Assembly (NCBI GenBank): GCA_027061805.1
Contig: JAMOWA010000064.1
Span: 1-64,000 of the forward strand
DNA from: Thermoanaerobaculia bacterium
Lineage (GTDB): Bacteria > Acidobacteriota > Thermoanaerobaculia > Thermoanaerobaculales > Sulfomarinibacteraceae
Direction of reading: 5' to 3'
DNA length: 64,000 bases
A program made the position numbers and the translations under genes. Shown piece by piece: positions 1 to 8,936 of the stretch (position 1 is the first letter of the stretch; every line of letters begins with the position of its first letter). A model generated the notes under the pieces. That model was given only the letters and a program-made list of their open reading frames with translations, ran no database searches and was not told the origin of the DNA.

Positions 1-10
1 CTTTCTCCAT
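1..10 (-). CDS. Possible start of a divergent gene (3 codons visible)
   Basis: On the minus strand an ATG at position 10 opens Met-Glu-Lys and runs off the window. It is preceded at 5 nt by AGGAG, a plausible ribosome-binding site, so a gene divergent from the MBL hydrolase may start here. Nothing about its product can be said. Confidence 0.3.
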
Positions 11-21
11 GAACACTCCTG

Positions 22-27
22 TACAAT
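22..27 (+). promoter_or_regulatory. -10-like element upstream of the MBL hydrolase
   Basis: TACAAT lies 22 nt before the ATG, with GGAGG at 41-45 as ribosome-binding site. No convincing -35 hexamer is visible. Confidence 0.35.
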
Positions 28-49
28 CCGGCACCGGAACGGAGGCTGC

Positions 50-958
50 ATGAGCGACGCCGTGACCATCGATCTCGAGTTCTTCGGCAAGGAGCAGGTG
101 ATCGCCGCCTTCCTGATACCCGCGCCAGAGGGGGGCTTCGTCCTTCTGGATACCGGCCCCGGCAGCACCCTGGAGGCACTGGAGGCCGGGGTCGCCGCGG
201 CGGGCCACGGGCCAGGGAACCTCAGGGGGATCTTCGTGACCCACGTCCACCTGGACCACGCGGGCGCGGCGGGCGAGCTGTCCCGGCGGACCGGGGCCCC
301 GGTGTGGGTCCACCCGGAGGGTGCCCGCCACATGGCCGACCCCTCCCGCCTCCTGGCCAGCGCGGCACGGCTCTACGGCAGCGCCATGGACATGCTGTGG
401 GGCACCATGGAACCCGTCCCCGAGGACCTCCTCCGGACGGTGGAGCACGGGGAGACCGTCACCGTGGCGGGGCTCGGGGTCACGGGCTGGTACACGCCCG
501 GCCACGCCCGCCACCATGTGGCCTGGCAGGTGGGGACGCAGCTTGCCACCGGCGACGTGGGAGGGCTCCGGATGCCGGGATCGGCGCATGTGCTGCCCCC
601 GACGCCGCCCCCCGACATCGACGTGGCCACCTGGAGGGAGAGCCTCGGGCTCATCCGGGGGCTGGGTGTGGAGAAGCTGCTCGTGACCCACTTCGGGATC
701 CACGGTGACGTGGAGCGCCACCTGGACGATCTGGACCGGCGGCTCGTGCGCTGGTGGGAGCTGGCCACGGAGACCCTGGCCGCGGGCGGTGACGTGGGGA
801 CCGTCGAGGCCCTGCTCACCGAGATGGACGACACCGAGATGTCCGCCGGTGGCATCGGGGGCGAGATCCGCGAACGCTACCGTGCGGCCTGCCCCATGCC
901 CATGAACGCTGCCGGGCTCGTCCACGCCTGGGAGCGTGCCGACTCCACCGGGGCCTGA
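50..958 (+). CDS. MBL-fold metallo-hydrolase
   Basis: Metallo-beta-lactamase-fold hydrolase of 302 aa. The metal-binding HVHLDHAG motif (HxHxDH) is near residue 65. Later metal ligands are likely the His in TPGHARHH, the Asp in ATGDVGG and the His in LLVTHFG. There is no signal peptide, so it should be cytoplasmic. The C-terminal 100 residues are helical and probably act as a substrate lid, as in glyoxalase II-like and lactonase-like relatives. The start is supported by GGAGG 4 nt upstream. The gene is monocistronic and converges on the ABC-2 exporter operon. The family hydrolyses thioesters, lactones or phosphodiesters; the substrate here is unknown. Confidence 0.85.
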   Translation: MSDAVTIDLEFFGKEQVIAAFLIPAPEGGFVLLDTGPGSTLEALEAGVAAAGHGPGNLRGIFVTHVHLDHAGAAGELSRRTGAPVWVHPEGARHMADPSRLLASAARLYGSAMDMLWGTMEPVPEDLLRTVEHGETVTVAGLGVTGWYTPGHARHHVAWQVGTQLATGDVGGLRMPGSAHVLPPTPPPDIDVATWRESLGLIRGLGVEKLLVTHFGIHGDVERHLDDLDRRLVRWWELATETLAAGGDVGTVEALLTEMDDTEMSAGGIGGEIRERYRAACPMPMNAAGLVHAWERADSTGA

Positions 959-1004
959 GCACGGGAACGGCATCCCTTCCGCGGCGGGGTCCGTCCGGGA
1001 GTGA

Positions 1005-2147
1005 TCAGCCGGCGAGCCTCCTCCTGAGGAGCGAGGCGGCCAGGGCGAGGGAGCCGGCGGCGAAGATCCCCATGTAGGCCACGTACCCCAGGAGCGCCGA
1101 GGGCGGGTCGTGCCACACCATGAGCCGGACGAGGGCGTGCATGGCCTGCCCCGTGGGCAACGCCAGCGCCAGGGTCTTCATGGCCGGCGGCAGGATCTCC
1201 AGGGGCCACCAGCACCCCCCCAGGGCCGAGAGGCCCAGGGTGGCGAGGATGCCCAGAGCCCCGGCCTGCCTGGCGTTGGTGAGCGTGCTGCCGAGGATCA
1301 CACCCAGACCACTTCCGGCCGCCACCATGAGGGCCAGGACGCCCAGCACGGCCAGGGGATGGGGGCCGGGGGAGAGCCCGAAGAGCCGCCCCAGGAGGAG
1401 GAAGTAGACCGCCTCCACCAGGCCGAGGAACCCGATGGAGAGGAACTGGGCCGTCACCACGGAGGCCGTGGAGATGGGCCAGGCCAGCATGCGCTCCAGG
1501 TGTCCCGCCTCCCGGTCCGTGAGAAGGCGCACGGCCCCGGTGACCAGCACCGCCATGAGCACGAACATGACCATGTTGCCCGGGATGGACTGCTTGAAGC
1601 CGGAGGGCACCTCCCGGCGCTCGCCCCACTCCGCGGTCTCCACCGTCACGGGGACCACCTGCAACGGCTCGCCGAGCGTCTCGGGGCCGACCCGCTCCCC
1701 GGCGGCGAGGCGGGCCAGGGCCTCCCCCCGCAATCTGAGAACCGCCTGCGCGAGCACCACGCGGACCCGCTCGGCCTCCAGACTGCCCCCCCGCGACCAC
1801 AGGGCGATCTCCCCGGTACACCCCTCCAGGATCGCCGCACCCAGCTCCGGGGGGAGGTCCACCCGCAGGCCCCCGGCGGGGAGGGGCTCGTCGTCGGTCC
1901 AGGCCCCGAGGACCGTGAGGTCGTACCCGGCCTCCTCCAGGGCCGCCACCACGCGCCGCGAGCCCCCGTCCGGGTGGGGCGCCACCACGGTGAGGGCGGG
2001 CTTCGCGGCGGGCTCCTCGTGGAAGGCCACCCCGAAGAACCAGGTGTAGGGCAGGGGCATGAGCAGCAGCCACACCAGGGTGTCCCGCCGCCTGAACACG
2101 CGCCTGAGGTCGGTGAACGCCACGGAGAGCACCTGACGCCAGCTCAC
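1005..2147 (-). CDS. ABC-2 type transporter permease (second permease of exporter)
   Basis: Integral membrane permease of 380 aa with the ABC-2 exporter layout: one N-terminal membrane helix (about residues 20-40), a large extracytoplasmic domain, then about five helices in the C-terminal half ending in an Arg-rich LLRRRLAG tail. The ORF track extends to 2615, but that extension reads antisense through the neighbouring permease. I chose the GTG at 2147, which overlaps the upstream stop in a GTGA junction. It is the last gene of an ATPase-permease-permease operon and probably forms a heterodimeric channel with its neighbour. The substrate is unknown; drug, lipid or polymer export is typical. 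Confidence 0.85.
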   Translation of the reverse strand: MSWRQVLSVAFTDLRRVFRRRDTLVWLLLMPLPYTWFFGVAFHEEPAAKPALTVVAPHPDGGSRRVVAALEEAGYDLTVLGAWTDDEPLPAGGLRVDLPPELGAAILEGCTGEIALWSRGGSLEAERVRVVLAQAVLRLRGEALARLAAGERVGPETLGEPLQVVPVTVETAEWGERREVPSGFKQSIPGNMVMFVLMAVLVTGAVRLLTDREAGHLERMLAWPISTASVVTAQFLSIGFLGLVEAVYFLLLGRLFGLSPGPHPLAVLGVLALMVAAGSGLGVILGSTLTNARQAGALGILATLGLSALGGCWWPLEILPPAMKTLALALPTGQAMHALVRLMVWHDPPSALLGYVAYMGIFAAGSLALAASLLRRRLAG

Positions 2148-3394
2148 GGGGTCACCGCCTTCCGGCCCATGTTCCAGGAGGCCACCGCGAAGGTGATGGC
2201 CGCCGTGACGGCGAGCAGCAGGATCCGGAGGGGCAGCGAGCCCATGGGGCCGGCCCATGTGGAGCCCTGGAGGATCAGGTAGCCCTGCACCGCCCATCCG
2301 GTGGGAATGAGGTCGGCGACCCTCTGGAGGAACGGGGGGAGGAAGACCGTCGGCATGAAGCACCCGCCGAGGAAGCCCAGGCCCACCATCACCCCCGAGG
2401 CCGCGGCCCCGCCCACCTCGGCGCTCCGGGTGAGCGACCGGAGCATCAGGGCCAGGCCGGTGAACGCCGCCGCGGTGGCCGCCGTCTGCACCACCACGAG
2501 GACGGGGCGCCCCGGCTCCCACCCCAGGGTCAGTGCCAGGGCCGCCACCAGGACGAGGCCGCTGCCCGTGGCCGAGAGGACCAGGGCGGCGGCCTTGGCG
2601 CCCAGGGACACCCACGGGTGGCTGGCGAAGGACCAGGCCCGGGCCAGGCGCCCCTGGAGCAGGTCCTCCTGGAGGTCCTGGCTCTGGCCGTTGCAGAGGA
2701 AGAGGAGCGCCAGGGCCACCATGCCCGGCGCGAACCAGCCCACCACCTCGCTGCGCGTGGGGGCGGTGTCCCCCTCGGGGTGGTGGTCCACCACGGGGAT
2801 GGCCTCGAGATCCAGGATCTTCCGGGTCTCCGGCCGGTCCAGGATGCCGTAGATACGGCGGGTCGCCTCGAGGACGGTCTCCAGCGAGGGACGGGTCTCG
2901 AGGTCACCGTCGAACAGGTCGCCGGCCACCGGGTGCAGGACCGCCCTGAGCAGCCCCCCGCTCTCGGCGAGGAAGGTGACGGCCTCCACGGCGATCTTCG
3001 GCAGGAGGGTCTCCTGGGGGTTCGTCCAGACCCTCAGCGTGACGGGCTCGTTGTGGAGGTAGGCCTTCGCGAAGCCCTCGGGAATGACGATCAGGGCCGA
3101 GGCCTTCCCACGCTCCATGAGCCGACGGGCCTCCTCCATCTCCACCACCCGGGCGTCGAAGAACTCCGCCAGCTGGGGGCTGTCCAGGGCGGAGCCCAGG
3201 AAGCCCGACAGCGCCCCACCGTCCTCGTTGACCACCAGCACCGTGATCCGGGGCAGCCCGGCGCTCCGGGGGCCGAAGACCACCACCAGCAGCAGCACGA
3301 GGAAGAAGGGGACGGCCATCCAGGTGAGGAAGGCCAGCGGGTCCCGCACCCGCCTGCGGAGCTCCAGCAGCGTGAGGGTTCCCAGCCGGCCCAT
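2144..3394 (-). CDS. ABC-2 type transporter permease (first permease of exporter)
   Basis: A 416-aa ABC-2 permease. It has a hydrophobic helix at about residues 22-45, a roughly 180-residue extracytoplasmic region, and a cluster of five C-terminal helices with the motif GLGFLGGCFMP, typical of the family. The ATG overlaps the stop of the ATPase gene (TGATG) and the stop overlaps the next permease start (GTGA), so the three genes are almost certainly translationally coupled. It resembles the NatB/YhgE-like class of exporters that pair two permeases with one ATPase. The substrate cannot be inferred. Confidence 0.87.
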   Translation of the reverse strand: MGRLGTLTLLELRRRVRDPLAFLTWMAVPFFLVLLLVVVFGPRSAGLPRITVLVVNEDGGALSGFLGSALDSPQLAEFFDARVVEMEEARRLMERGKASALIVIPEGFAKAYLHNEPVTLRVWTNPQETLLPKIAVEAVTFLAESGGLLRAVLHPVAGDLFDGDLETRPSLETVLEATRRIYGILDRPETRKILDLEAIPVVDHHPEGDTAPTRSEVVGWFAPGMVALALLFLCNGQSQDLQEDLLQGRLARAWSFASHPWVSLGAKAAALVLSATGSGLVLVAALALTLGWEPGRPVLVVVQTAATAAAFTGLALMLRSLTRSAEVGGAAASGVMVGLGFLGGCFMPTVFLPPFLQRVADLIPTGWAVQGYLILQGSTWAGPMGSLPLRILLLAVTAAITFAVASWNMGRKAVTP

Positions 3395-4329
3395 CAGTCC
3401 CGGAGCTCCCGTCCGGTGAGCCTGAGGAAGAGCGTCTCCAGCGTGGGACGCTCGAGCGTGGCACGGTCCACCGGGTGTCCCGCGTCCTCCAGGGCGGCCA
3501 GCACGGCGGGCAGGGCCCGCGGCCCGTTGGGAACGGCCACCAGCAGCTCGCCCTCCTGGGCCGAGAGGACCTCCGCCCCGAGCCCGCCGGGGAAGGCCGG
3601 CTCGAAACGTTGGGGGAAGGCCCCCTCCAGCCGGAGGAGGTCCCGCTCGCCCAGCCCGGCCTGGAGCTCCTCCACCGTTCCCTCCGCGATGAGCTTCCCC
3701 CGGTCGATGATGCCGACCCTGGTGCAGAGACGCTGGGCGTCGTCCATGTCGTGGGTGGTGAGCAGGATGGCCCGGCCGCGGTCCCGGAGCCCCTCGATCA
3801 TGGTGATGAGGTGGGCCCGGGCCTGGGGGTCCACCCCCACGAGGGGCTCGTCGAGCAGCAGCACCGCGGGATCGTGGACCAGGGCCACCGCCAGGTGGAG
3901 GCGGCGCTTCATGCCCCCGGAGTAGGCTGCCACGCGGTCACGGGCACGGTCCGCCAGGCCCACGGTCTCCAGGAGCTCCGCCACCCGCGCCCGGATCCTG
4001 TTTCGCGGCACCCGGGCCAGGACGCAGGCCATGCGGAGGTTCTCCTCGGCGCTGAGATCGTCGTAGAGCGTGGTCTCCTGGCCGGCCCACCCCAGGACGG
4101 CCCGGGCCTTCAACGGCTCCACGAAGGGATCGTGACCGGCCACCCCCACCGAACCGGAGGTGGGGGGCAGCAGCCCGGTCAGCACCCTGATGGTGGTGGT
4201 CTTCCCCGCCCCGTTGGGGCCCAGGAGCCCGTAGATCTCCCCGGGGCCGACGGTGAAGGAAAGCCCGTCCACAGCCGTCCTTTCCCCGTACCGCTTGACC
4301 AGAGCCTCCACCTCGAGCAGGGACGACAT
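3394..4329 (-). CDS. ABC transporter ATP-binding protein
   Basis: Nucleotide-binding subunit of 311 aa. Walker A is GPNGAGKTT near residue 40, the signature is YSGGMKRRL (a conservative SGGM variant), and Walker B is LLLDEPLVGVD. The switch His is in LLTTHDMDDA. A 70-residue C-terminal domain of the type found in ABC-2 exporters follows. The ORF track runs to 6807 through antisense DNA. The real start is the ATG at 4329, with GGGAGG 5 nt upstream. It is the first gene of the three-gene exporter operon and faces the repeat-filled gap before the DAHP synthase gene. Confidence 0.92.
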   Translation of the reverse strand: MSSLLEVEALVKRYGERTAVDGLSFTVGPGEIYGLLGPNGAGKTTTIRVLTGLLPPTSGSVGVAGHDPFVEPLKARAVLGWAGQETTLYDDLSAEENLRMACVLARVPRNRIRARVAELLETVGLADRARDRVAAYSGGMKRRLHLAVALVHDPAVLLLDEPLVGVDPQARAHLITMIEGLRDRGRAILLTTHDMDDAQRLCTRVGIIDRGKLIAEGTVEELQAGLGERDLLRLEGAFPQRFEPAFPGGLGAEVLSAQEGELLVAVPNGPRALPAVLAALEDAGHPVDRATLERPTLETLFLRLTGRELRD

Positions 4330-4767
4330 GGGACCTCCCTCGTGTCTGCCGTGTTGTACCACTCTCCGGAAGATAACGTACGCAGGCCCGGGAAGGTTCT
4401 TCCCCGGAGCGGCGCGCAGGTCGAGGTCCACGCCCCTGACGGTGTCCGTGACCGTGACCATGTCCCTGACCGTGTCCGTGACCCTGTCCCCGCCCCCCCG
4501 CTTCTCGTGAAACGTGAAAGGTGAAACGTGAAACGAATGAGGCACTTCCAAACCGCTCGCTGGTCGCACCACGGTGCGACTCCAGCTCTCGCTCTCGTAC
4601 AGAGAAAGCCGGTGTCTCGAGGTACACCCCCTCTCCCCTGCTCCCCTGCTCCCCTGGCCATGTCCATGCCGGGGCCCCGTTTCCCGGAGCGCTCCACGGT
4701 GAAGGATCCGCCATCGTTGCGGTATGATGCTGGGCTCCGGCACCTGCCGGGGACGATGCGGAGGACC
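4330..4767. repeat. Intergenic gap with composite repeat copy R1 (reverse orientation)
   Basis: No gene is seen between the divergent ABC and DAHP synthase genes. About 4433-4496 is a 6-bp-periodic tract built from GTGACC, GTGTCC and CTGTCC. It is followed, reading right to left, by a dispersed composite: heptameric GTTTCAC repeats (4506-4534), the AGTGCCTCATTCG core, a perfect palindromic segment GTCGCACC-AC-GGTGCGAC, a CTCGAGACACCGGC segment, and GGGGAGCAGG repeats (to about 4660). The same order occurs at 8.7 and 13.9 kb. A TATGAT at 4723-4728 could be a -10 for the DAHP synthase gene. Confidence 0.8.
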
Positions 4768-6150
4768 ATGAGGGACTGGAGACCGGACTCGTGGCGGGAG
4801 TTCCCCGCGAGGCAGCAGCCCACCTACCCCGACGGGGAGGCGGTGGAGGAGGTGGTCCGTCAGCTGGCGGCGCTTCCGCCCCTGGTCACCTCGTGGGAGG
4901 TGGAGAGCCTCCGGGAGCAGCTGGCCGAGGCGGCCGCCGGGAGGCGTTTCCTCCTCCAGGGGGGCGCCTGCGCCGAGAGCTTCGCCGACTGCCGTGCCGG
5001 GCGCCTCACCAACAAGCTCAAGATCCTCCTCCAGATGAGCCTCGTGCTCACCTACGGCCTGCGCCGGCGCATCATCCGGGTGGGGCGGTTCGCCGGCCAG
5101 TACGCCAAGCCCCGCTCGGCGGACACCGAGACCCGCGACGGGGTGACCCTGCCCTCCTACCGGGGCGACCTGGTCAACGCGCCGGAGTTCACGCCCGGGG
5201 CCAGGACGCCGGACCCCGTCCGCATGCTCCGCGGGTACGAGCGCGCGGCGCTGACCCTGAACTTCATCAGGGCCCTGGTGGAGGGTGGGTTCGCGGACCT
5301 CCACCACCCCGAGTACTGGGACCTGGACTTCGTCCGGCACTCGCCCCGCTCGGCGGAGTACCAGCGCATGGTGGAGTCCATCGGCGAGTCGCTCCGCTTC
5401 ATGGAGACGCTGGCGGGGACCCGCCTGGAGGAGATGGGGCGGGTGGACTTCTTCACCAGCCACGAGGGGCTCCACCTGCACTACGAGCAGGCCCAGACCC
5501 GGCGGGTGCCGCACCGGGAGGGCTTCTACACCCTGAGCACCCACTATCCCTGGATCGGGATGCGGACGGCGGACCCCGGGGGCGCCCACGTGGAGTTCTT
5601 CCGCGGTGTCCGGAACCCCATCGGGATCAAGGTGGGACCCGCCATGACCCCGGAGTGGCTCCTGGACCTCCTGGAGATCCTGGACCCCGGGAAGGAGCCC
5701 GGCAGGATCACGCTGATCCACCGCTTCGGGCACGACCGCATCGCGGAGTGCCTCCCGCCGCTGATCGAGGCGGTCCGGCGCACGGGGCGCACGGTGCTGT
5801 GGTCCTGCGATCCCATGCACGGCAACACGGAAAAGGTCTCCAACGGCTACAAGACCCGGCGCTTCGACACGATCCTCTCGGAGCTGGAGCAGGCCTTCGA
5901 GATCCATCACCGCATGGGAAGCCGTCTGGGCGGCGTCCACCTGGAGCTCACCGGCGAGAACGTGACCGAGTGCATCGGGGGCGCCCGGGGGCTGTCGGAG
6001 TCCGACCTGGCCCGCGCCTACCACACCGAGGTGGACCCCCGTCTCAACCACGAGCAGGCCCTGGAGACCGCCATGCTCATCGCCCGGCTGGGCCGGGCCA
6101 ACGGTGGTGGCAGGCTGGAGACGGGCGCACCGGGGGCGGAACCGCGGTAG
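4768..6150 (+). CDS. Class II 3-deoxy-7-phosphoheptulonate (DAHP) synthase
   Basis: Condenses phosphoenolpyruvate with erythrose 4-phosphate, the first step of the shikimate pathway. At 460 aa it matches the class II (plant/mycobacterial) type. Hallmarks are the N-terminal WREFPARQQPTYPD, the metal-site Cys in GGACAESFADC, RVGRFAGQYAKPRS, the GIKVGP and HRFGHDR segments, DPMHGNT, and the C-terminal HLELTGENVTECIGG. An in-frame ATG 12 nt upstream (4756) is an alternative start, and neither has an ideal ribosome-binding site. It lies just upstream of the gamma-glutamyltransferase gene. Confidence 0.93.
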   Translation: MRDWRPDSWREFPARQQPTYPDGEAVEEVVRQLAALPPLVTSWEVESLREQLAEAAAGRRFLLQGGACAESFADCRAGRLTNKLKILLQMSLVLTYGLRRRIIRVGRFAGQYAKPRSADTETRDGVTLPSYRGDLVNAPEFTPGARTPDPVRMLRGYERAALTLNFIRALVEGGFADLHHPEYWDLDFVRHSPRSAEYQRMVESIGESLRFMETLAGTRLEEMGRVDFFTSHEGLHLHYEQAQTRRVPHREGFYTLSTHYPWIGMRTADPGGAHVEFFRGVRNPIGIKVGPAMTPEWLLDLLEILDPGKEPGRITLIHRFGHDRIAECLPPLIEAVRRTGRTVLWSCDPMHGNTEKVSNGYKTRRFDTILSELEQAFEIHHRMGSRLGGVHLELTGENVTECIGGARGLSESDLARAYHTEVDPRLNHEQALETAMLIARLGRANGGGRLETGAPGAEPR

Positions 6151-6153
6151 ACT
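6148..6153 (+). promoter_or_regulatory. Candidate leaderless -10 for the gamma-glutamyltransferase gene
   Basis: TAGACT lies 7 nt before the ATG and overlaps the TAG stop of the DAHP synthase gene. No Shine-Dalgarno sequence is present. This fits the leaderless pattern seen elsewhere in the window, although the gap is 7 rather than 6. Confidence 0.35.
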
Positions 6154-6160
6154 TCCGGGG

Positions 6161-7882
6161 ATGGACCACGTGAACACCCCGGCCCGTGCCGCCCGGACGC
6201 TCTGCCTGACGCTGCTCCTGGCCGCGGCCCCCCTCCCGGCGGCCCATCCGCCCGCGCCCCGTGGCGTGGGAGGTGCGGTGGCCTCGGCGGAGGACCAGGC
6301 CACGGACGCCGGCCTGGAGGTGCTGCGGCGGGGCGGCAACGCGGTGGATGCCGCGGTGGCCACGGCCCTGGCGCTGGCCGTGGTCCACCCCCAGGCCGGG
6401 AACCTCGGGGGTGGTGGCTTCGCCGTGGTCCGGATGGACGGTGCGGTGAGCACCCTCGACTTCCGCGAGACGGCGCCCGCCGGAGCGCGGAAGAACATGT
6501 TCCTGGACAGGCGTGGGGAGCCGGTGGACGGCAGCTCGCTGGTGGGCCCCCTGGCCGCCGGCGTGCCGGGCTCGCCGGCCGGCCTGCACGAGCTCCACTC
6601 GCGGTACGGGCGCCTGCCCTGGCCCACCGTGGTGGCCCCGGCCATTCGCCTGGCCTCGCGGGGCTTCGTGGTGGGCGAGCGGCTGGCCTCGGCCCTCGAG
6701 GAGCACGCGGACCTCCTGTCCAGATTTCCGGAGACCGCGTCGGTCTGGCTCCCCGGCGGGTCGCCGGCGGCGGCGGGAACCATCATGCGGCTTCCGGGGC
6801 TCGCCACCCTGCTCCGGCGCTATGCGGAGCACGGCCCTGCCGCGGTGACCTCGGGTCCCGCCGCCGCCGCCATCGAGCTGGTCTCCAGGCGGTACGGCGG
6901 GGTGCTCCGGGCCACGGACCTGGCCGCCTACACCCCGGTGTGGCGGGAGCCGGTGCGCTTCCGGGCGTGGGGCTGGGAGGTGGCCTCCATGGACCTGCCC
7001 TCCTCGGGCGGCATCATCCTGGCCGAGACGGCGGACCTGCTCCGGCGCACGGGGTGGGAGAGGGCGCCCAGGTTCGGGGCCGTCCAGGCCCATCTTCTGG
7101 CGGAGGCGTGGCGGAGGGCCTTCGCGGACCGCTTCCTGCTGGGGGGTCCTGGGAGCACCGGCGTCACCGCGGTCCGGCTGCTGGACCCGGCGTGGCTGCG
7201 GCGGCGGGCCGCGGGCATCCGCCGGGACCGTGCCACACCCTCGGACCGGGTGGAGCCGTGGCCGGGGAGGCGCCGCATGGAGAGCCGCGAGACCACCCAC
7301 CTGTCGGTGGCGGATGGCAAGGGCAACGTTGTGGCTCTCACCACCACGCTCAACGGGAGCTTCGGCTGCGGCCTCCTGGTGCCCGGCCTCGACCTGCTCC
7401 TGAACAACGAGATGGACGACTTCACCACGGCTCCGGGACGCCCCAACCAGTTCGGGCTGGTGCAGGGCGAGGCCAACACGGTGGCTCCGGGGCGGCGCAT
7501 GCTGTCCTCCATGTCACCCACCGTCCTGTGGCGGGACGGGGAGGTGGTGGCGCTGGGCTCGCCGGGCGGCTCGCGGATCCCCACGGCCACCCTGCAGGTG
7601 ATGCTCAACCTCGTGGTGTTCCACGACCCCCTCCAGGCGGCCGTGGACCGCCCGCGGATCCACCACCAGTGGCGGCCGGACCGGATCGATGCGGAGCCCG
7701 ACGCCCTGGCGCCGGAGACCCTGGCGGCCCTCCGGAGCCGGGGCCACACCGTCCTGTTCGTGCCCTCGCTGGGGAGGGTGAACGCCGTCCGCGTGCTGCC
7801 GGACGGCCACGTGGAGGCCGCCGCCGACCCCAGGGGCGGCGGGTCGGCCGGGGTGGCGGCCGAGGGGAGGAGCCCGAGATGA
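6161..7882 (+). CDS. ggt: Gamma-glutamyltransferase
   Basis: Periplasmic or secreted Ntn-hydrolase of 573 aa that cleaves or transfers gamma-glutamyl groups from glutathione and related peptides. A signal peptide is visible (LCLTLLLAAAPLPAAHP). The large-subunit motif RRGGNAVDAAVA is near residue 55. The autoprocessing and catalytic Thr lies in ETTHLSVAD, followed by NEMDDF, the LSSMSPT oxyanion motif and GSPGGSRIPT. The length and motif order are those of an intact enzyme. The stop overlaps the next start (ATGA), coupling it to the small zinc-ribbon gene. Confidence 0.93.
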   Translation: MDHVNTPARAARTLCLTLLLAAAPLPAAHPPAPRGVGGAVASAEDQATDAGLEVLRRGGNAVDAAVATALALAVVHPQAGNLGGGGFAVVRMDGAVSTLDFRETAPAGARKNMFLDRRGEPVDGSSLVGPLAAGVPGSPAGLHELHSRYGRLPWPTVVAPAIRLASRGFVVGERLASALEEHADLLSRFPETASVWLPGGSPAAAGTIMRLPGLATLLRRYAEHGPAAVTSGPAAAAIELVSRRYGGVLRATDLAAYTPVWREPVRFRAWGWEVASMDLPSSGGIILAETADLLRRTGWERAPRFGAVQAHLLAEAWRRAFADRFLLGGPGSTGVTAVRLLDPAWLRRRAAGIRRDRATPSDRVEPWPGRRRMESRETTHLSVADGKGNVVALTTTLNGSFGCGLLVPGLDLLLNNEMDDFTTAPGRPNQFGLVQGEANTVAPGRRMLSSMSPTVLWRDGEVVALGSPGGSRIPTATLQVMLNLVVFHDPLQAAVDRPRIHHQWRPDRIDAEPDALAPETLAALRSRGHTVLFVPSLGRVNAVRVLPDGHVEAAADPRGGGSAGVAAEGRSPR

Positions 7883-8091
7883 GCGAGACGCCGGCCTGCC
7901 CGCTGTGCGGTGCTGCCATGGAGTGGGACCCGGCGGACGGGCGCTTCGAGTGCCGGGGCGTCGTCCCGCACTGCTTCACGGTGGAGGGGAATGGCCCGCA
8001 ACGGGAGCTGGTTCTGGTGGCCAGCGGGTCGGGTGAGGATGCGGAGCTCTTCTCCACATGGCCCTGGCCCGCGATGGGGAGGACCGGGTGA
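7879..8091 (+). CDS. Small zinc-ribbon-like protein
   Basis: A 70-aa protein, not recognised as a named family. It starts MSETPACPLCGAAMEW and has one CxxC near residue 7, then a single Cys in RFECRG and another in PHCF, which together could bind one zinc ion. The ATG overlaps the ggt stop by 4 nt, and its own stop overlaps the hemerythrin GTG start (GTGA), so it sits in a three-gene coupled unit. The ORF track buries it in a longer shadow frame from 6940. Confidence 0.65.
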   Translation: MSETPACPLCGAAMEWDPADGRFECRGVVPHCFTVEGNGPQRELVLVASGSGEDAELFSTWPWPAMGRTG

Positions 8092-8702
8092 AGCTGCTGG
8101 AGCGATTCCACGAGGAGCACGAGTTCATCGAACGGGTGGCCGGGGCCCTGTACCGCTGGGCCGAGGAGGGTGGCGATCCCGCCGACGCCGGGCGCTTCGC
8201 ACACTTCCTGGCGGTCTACTCCGCCGGCTTCCACCACGCCCGTGAGGACGGAATCCTGATCCCGGCCCTGGTGGAGCACGTGGAGGTCCCCGCCGACAGG
8301 GGACCCATCATGGTCATCCAGGAGGAGCACCACCGCCTCGAGGAGCTTGCCGCGAGGCTGGGCTCCACGGCGGATCGCGAGGTGGCCCGCGAGATCGCCC
8401 GGATCCTGTGGGAGCACATCGACAAGGAGAACAGCGTGCTCTTCCCCGAGGCGGAGGAGCGCCTCCACAGGGAGGGCGTCCGGGAGCTGGAGGACCGCCC
8501 CATGACACCCGACGAGGAGGCGGCCCGCGCCCGGGGGGAGGCTCTCGTGGAGCGCTACTCGCCCCTGGAGGACCCCGACGTGGTCCGCGGCGAGGGTTGC
8601 ATCATCTGCTCCGCCTACGCCGAGACCTGCCGCGGCATCGAGGCCGAGTGGTGGAACCGCTGGGAGTGGGAGAACCACTTCCGCAAGGACCACGGGGGGT
8701 AG
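8088..8702 (+). CDS. Hemerythrin-domain protein
   Basis: A 204-aa protein with a hemerythrin HHE four-helix domain. Iron-ligand candidates are in FHEEHEF, FHHAREDGILIPAL, QEEHHRLEEL and WEHIDKENSVLFPEAEERL. A C-terminal extension carries a CIICSAYAETC cluster and an aromatic-rich end, which could bind metal or sense redox. The GTG at 8088 is preferred over the ATG at 8058: it has GGGGAGG 5 nt upstream and forms a GTGA overlap with the preceding gene. Hemerythrin-like proteins of this size bind O2, NO or iron in the cytoplasm. Confidence 0.87.
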   Translation: MKLLERFHEEHEFIERVAGALYRWAEEGGDPADAGRFAHFLAVYSAGFHHAREDGILIPALVEHVEVPADRGPIMVIQEEHHRLEELAARLGSTADREVAREIARILWEHIDKENSVLFPEAEERLHREGVRELEDRPMTPDEEAARARGEALVERYSPLEDPDVVRGEGCIICSAYAETCRGIEAEWWNRWEWENHFRKDHGG

Positions 8703-8936
8703 GCCCCCCACCCGCCCGGGGAGCAGGGGCGCAGGGGCGCAGGGGAGCACCTCGAGACACCGGCGTTTTCTGTACGGGGGAGAGTGCGGGAGTCGCACAG
8801 GTGGGTGGGTGTCGCACCGTGGTGTGACCAGCGGTTTGGAAGTGCCTCATTCGTTTCACGTTTCACGTTTGACGCTTCACGAACGGGCGGGTGGGCGGGC
8901 GGGGCGGCGCACCTCGCACGGCGGTGCGAGCGGGCG
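8703..8936 (+). repeat. Composite intergenic repeat copy R2 (forward)
   Basis: This gap between convergent genes is filled by the composite repeat in the order GGGGCGCAGG repeats (8719-8745), CTCGAGACACCGGCG (8751-8765), a GTCGCACC...GGTGTGAC hairpin (8810-8827), the GGAAGTGCCTCATTCG core (8838-8853), then GTTTCACG repeats (to about 8881). No ORF and no T-tailed terminator is seen. Confidence 0.85.

Noticed and set aside
3394-6807. 1137-aa minus-strand ORF
   Set aside because: Only the last 311 codons (the ABC ATPase) are real; the rest is antisense to the DAHP synthase and ggt genes and passes through the repeat gap.
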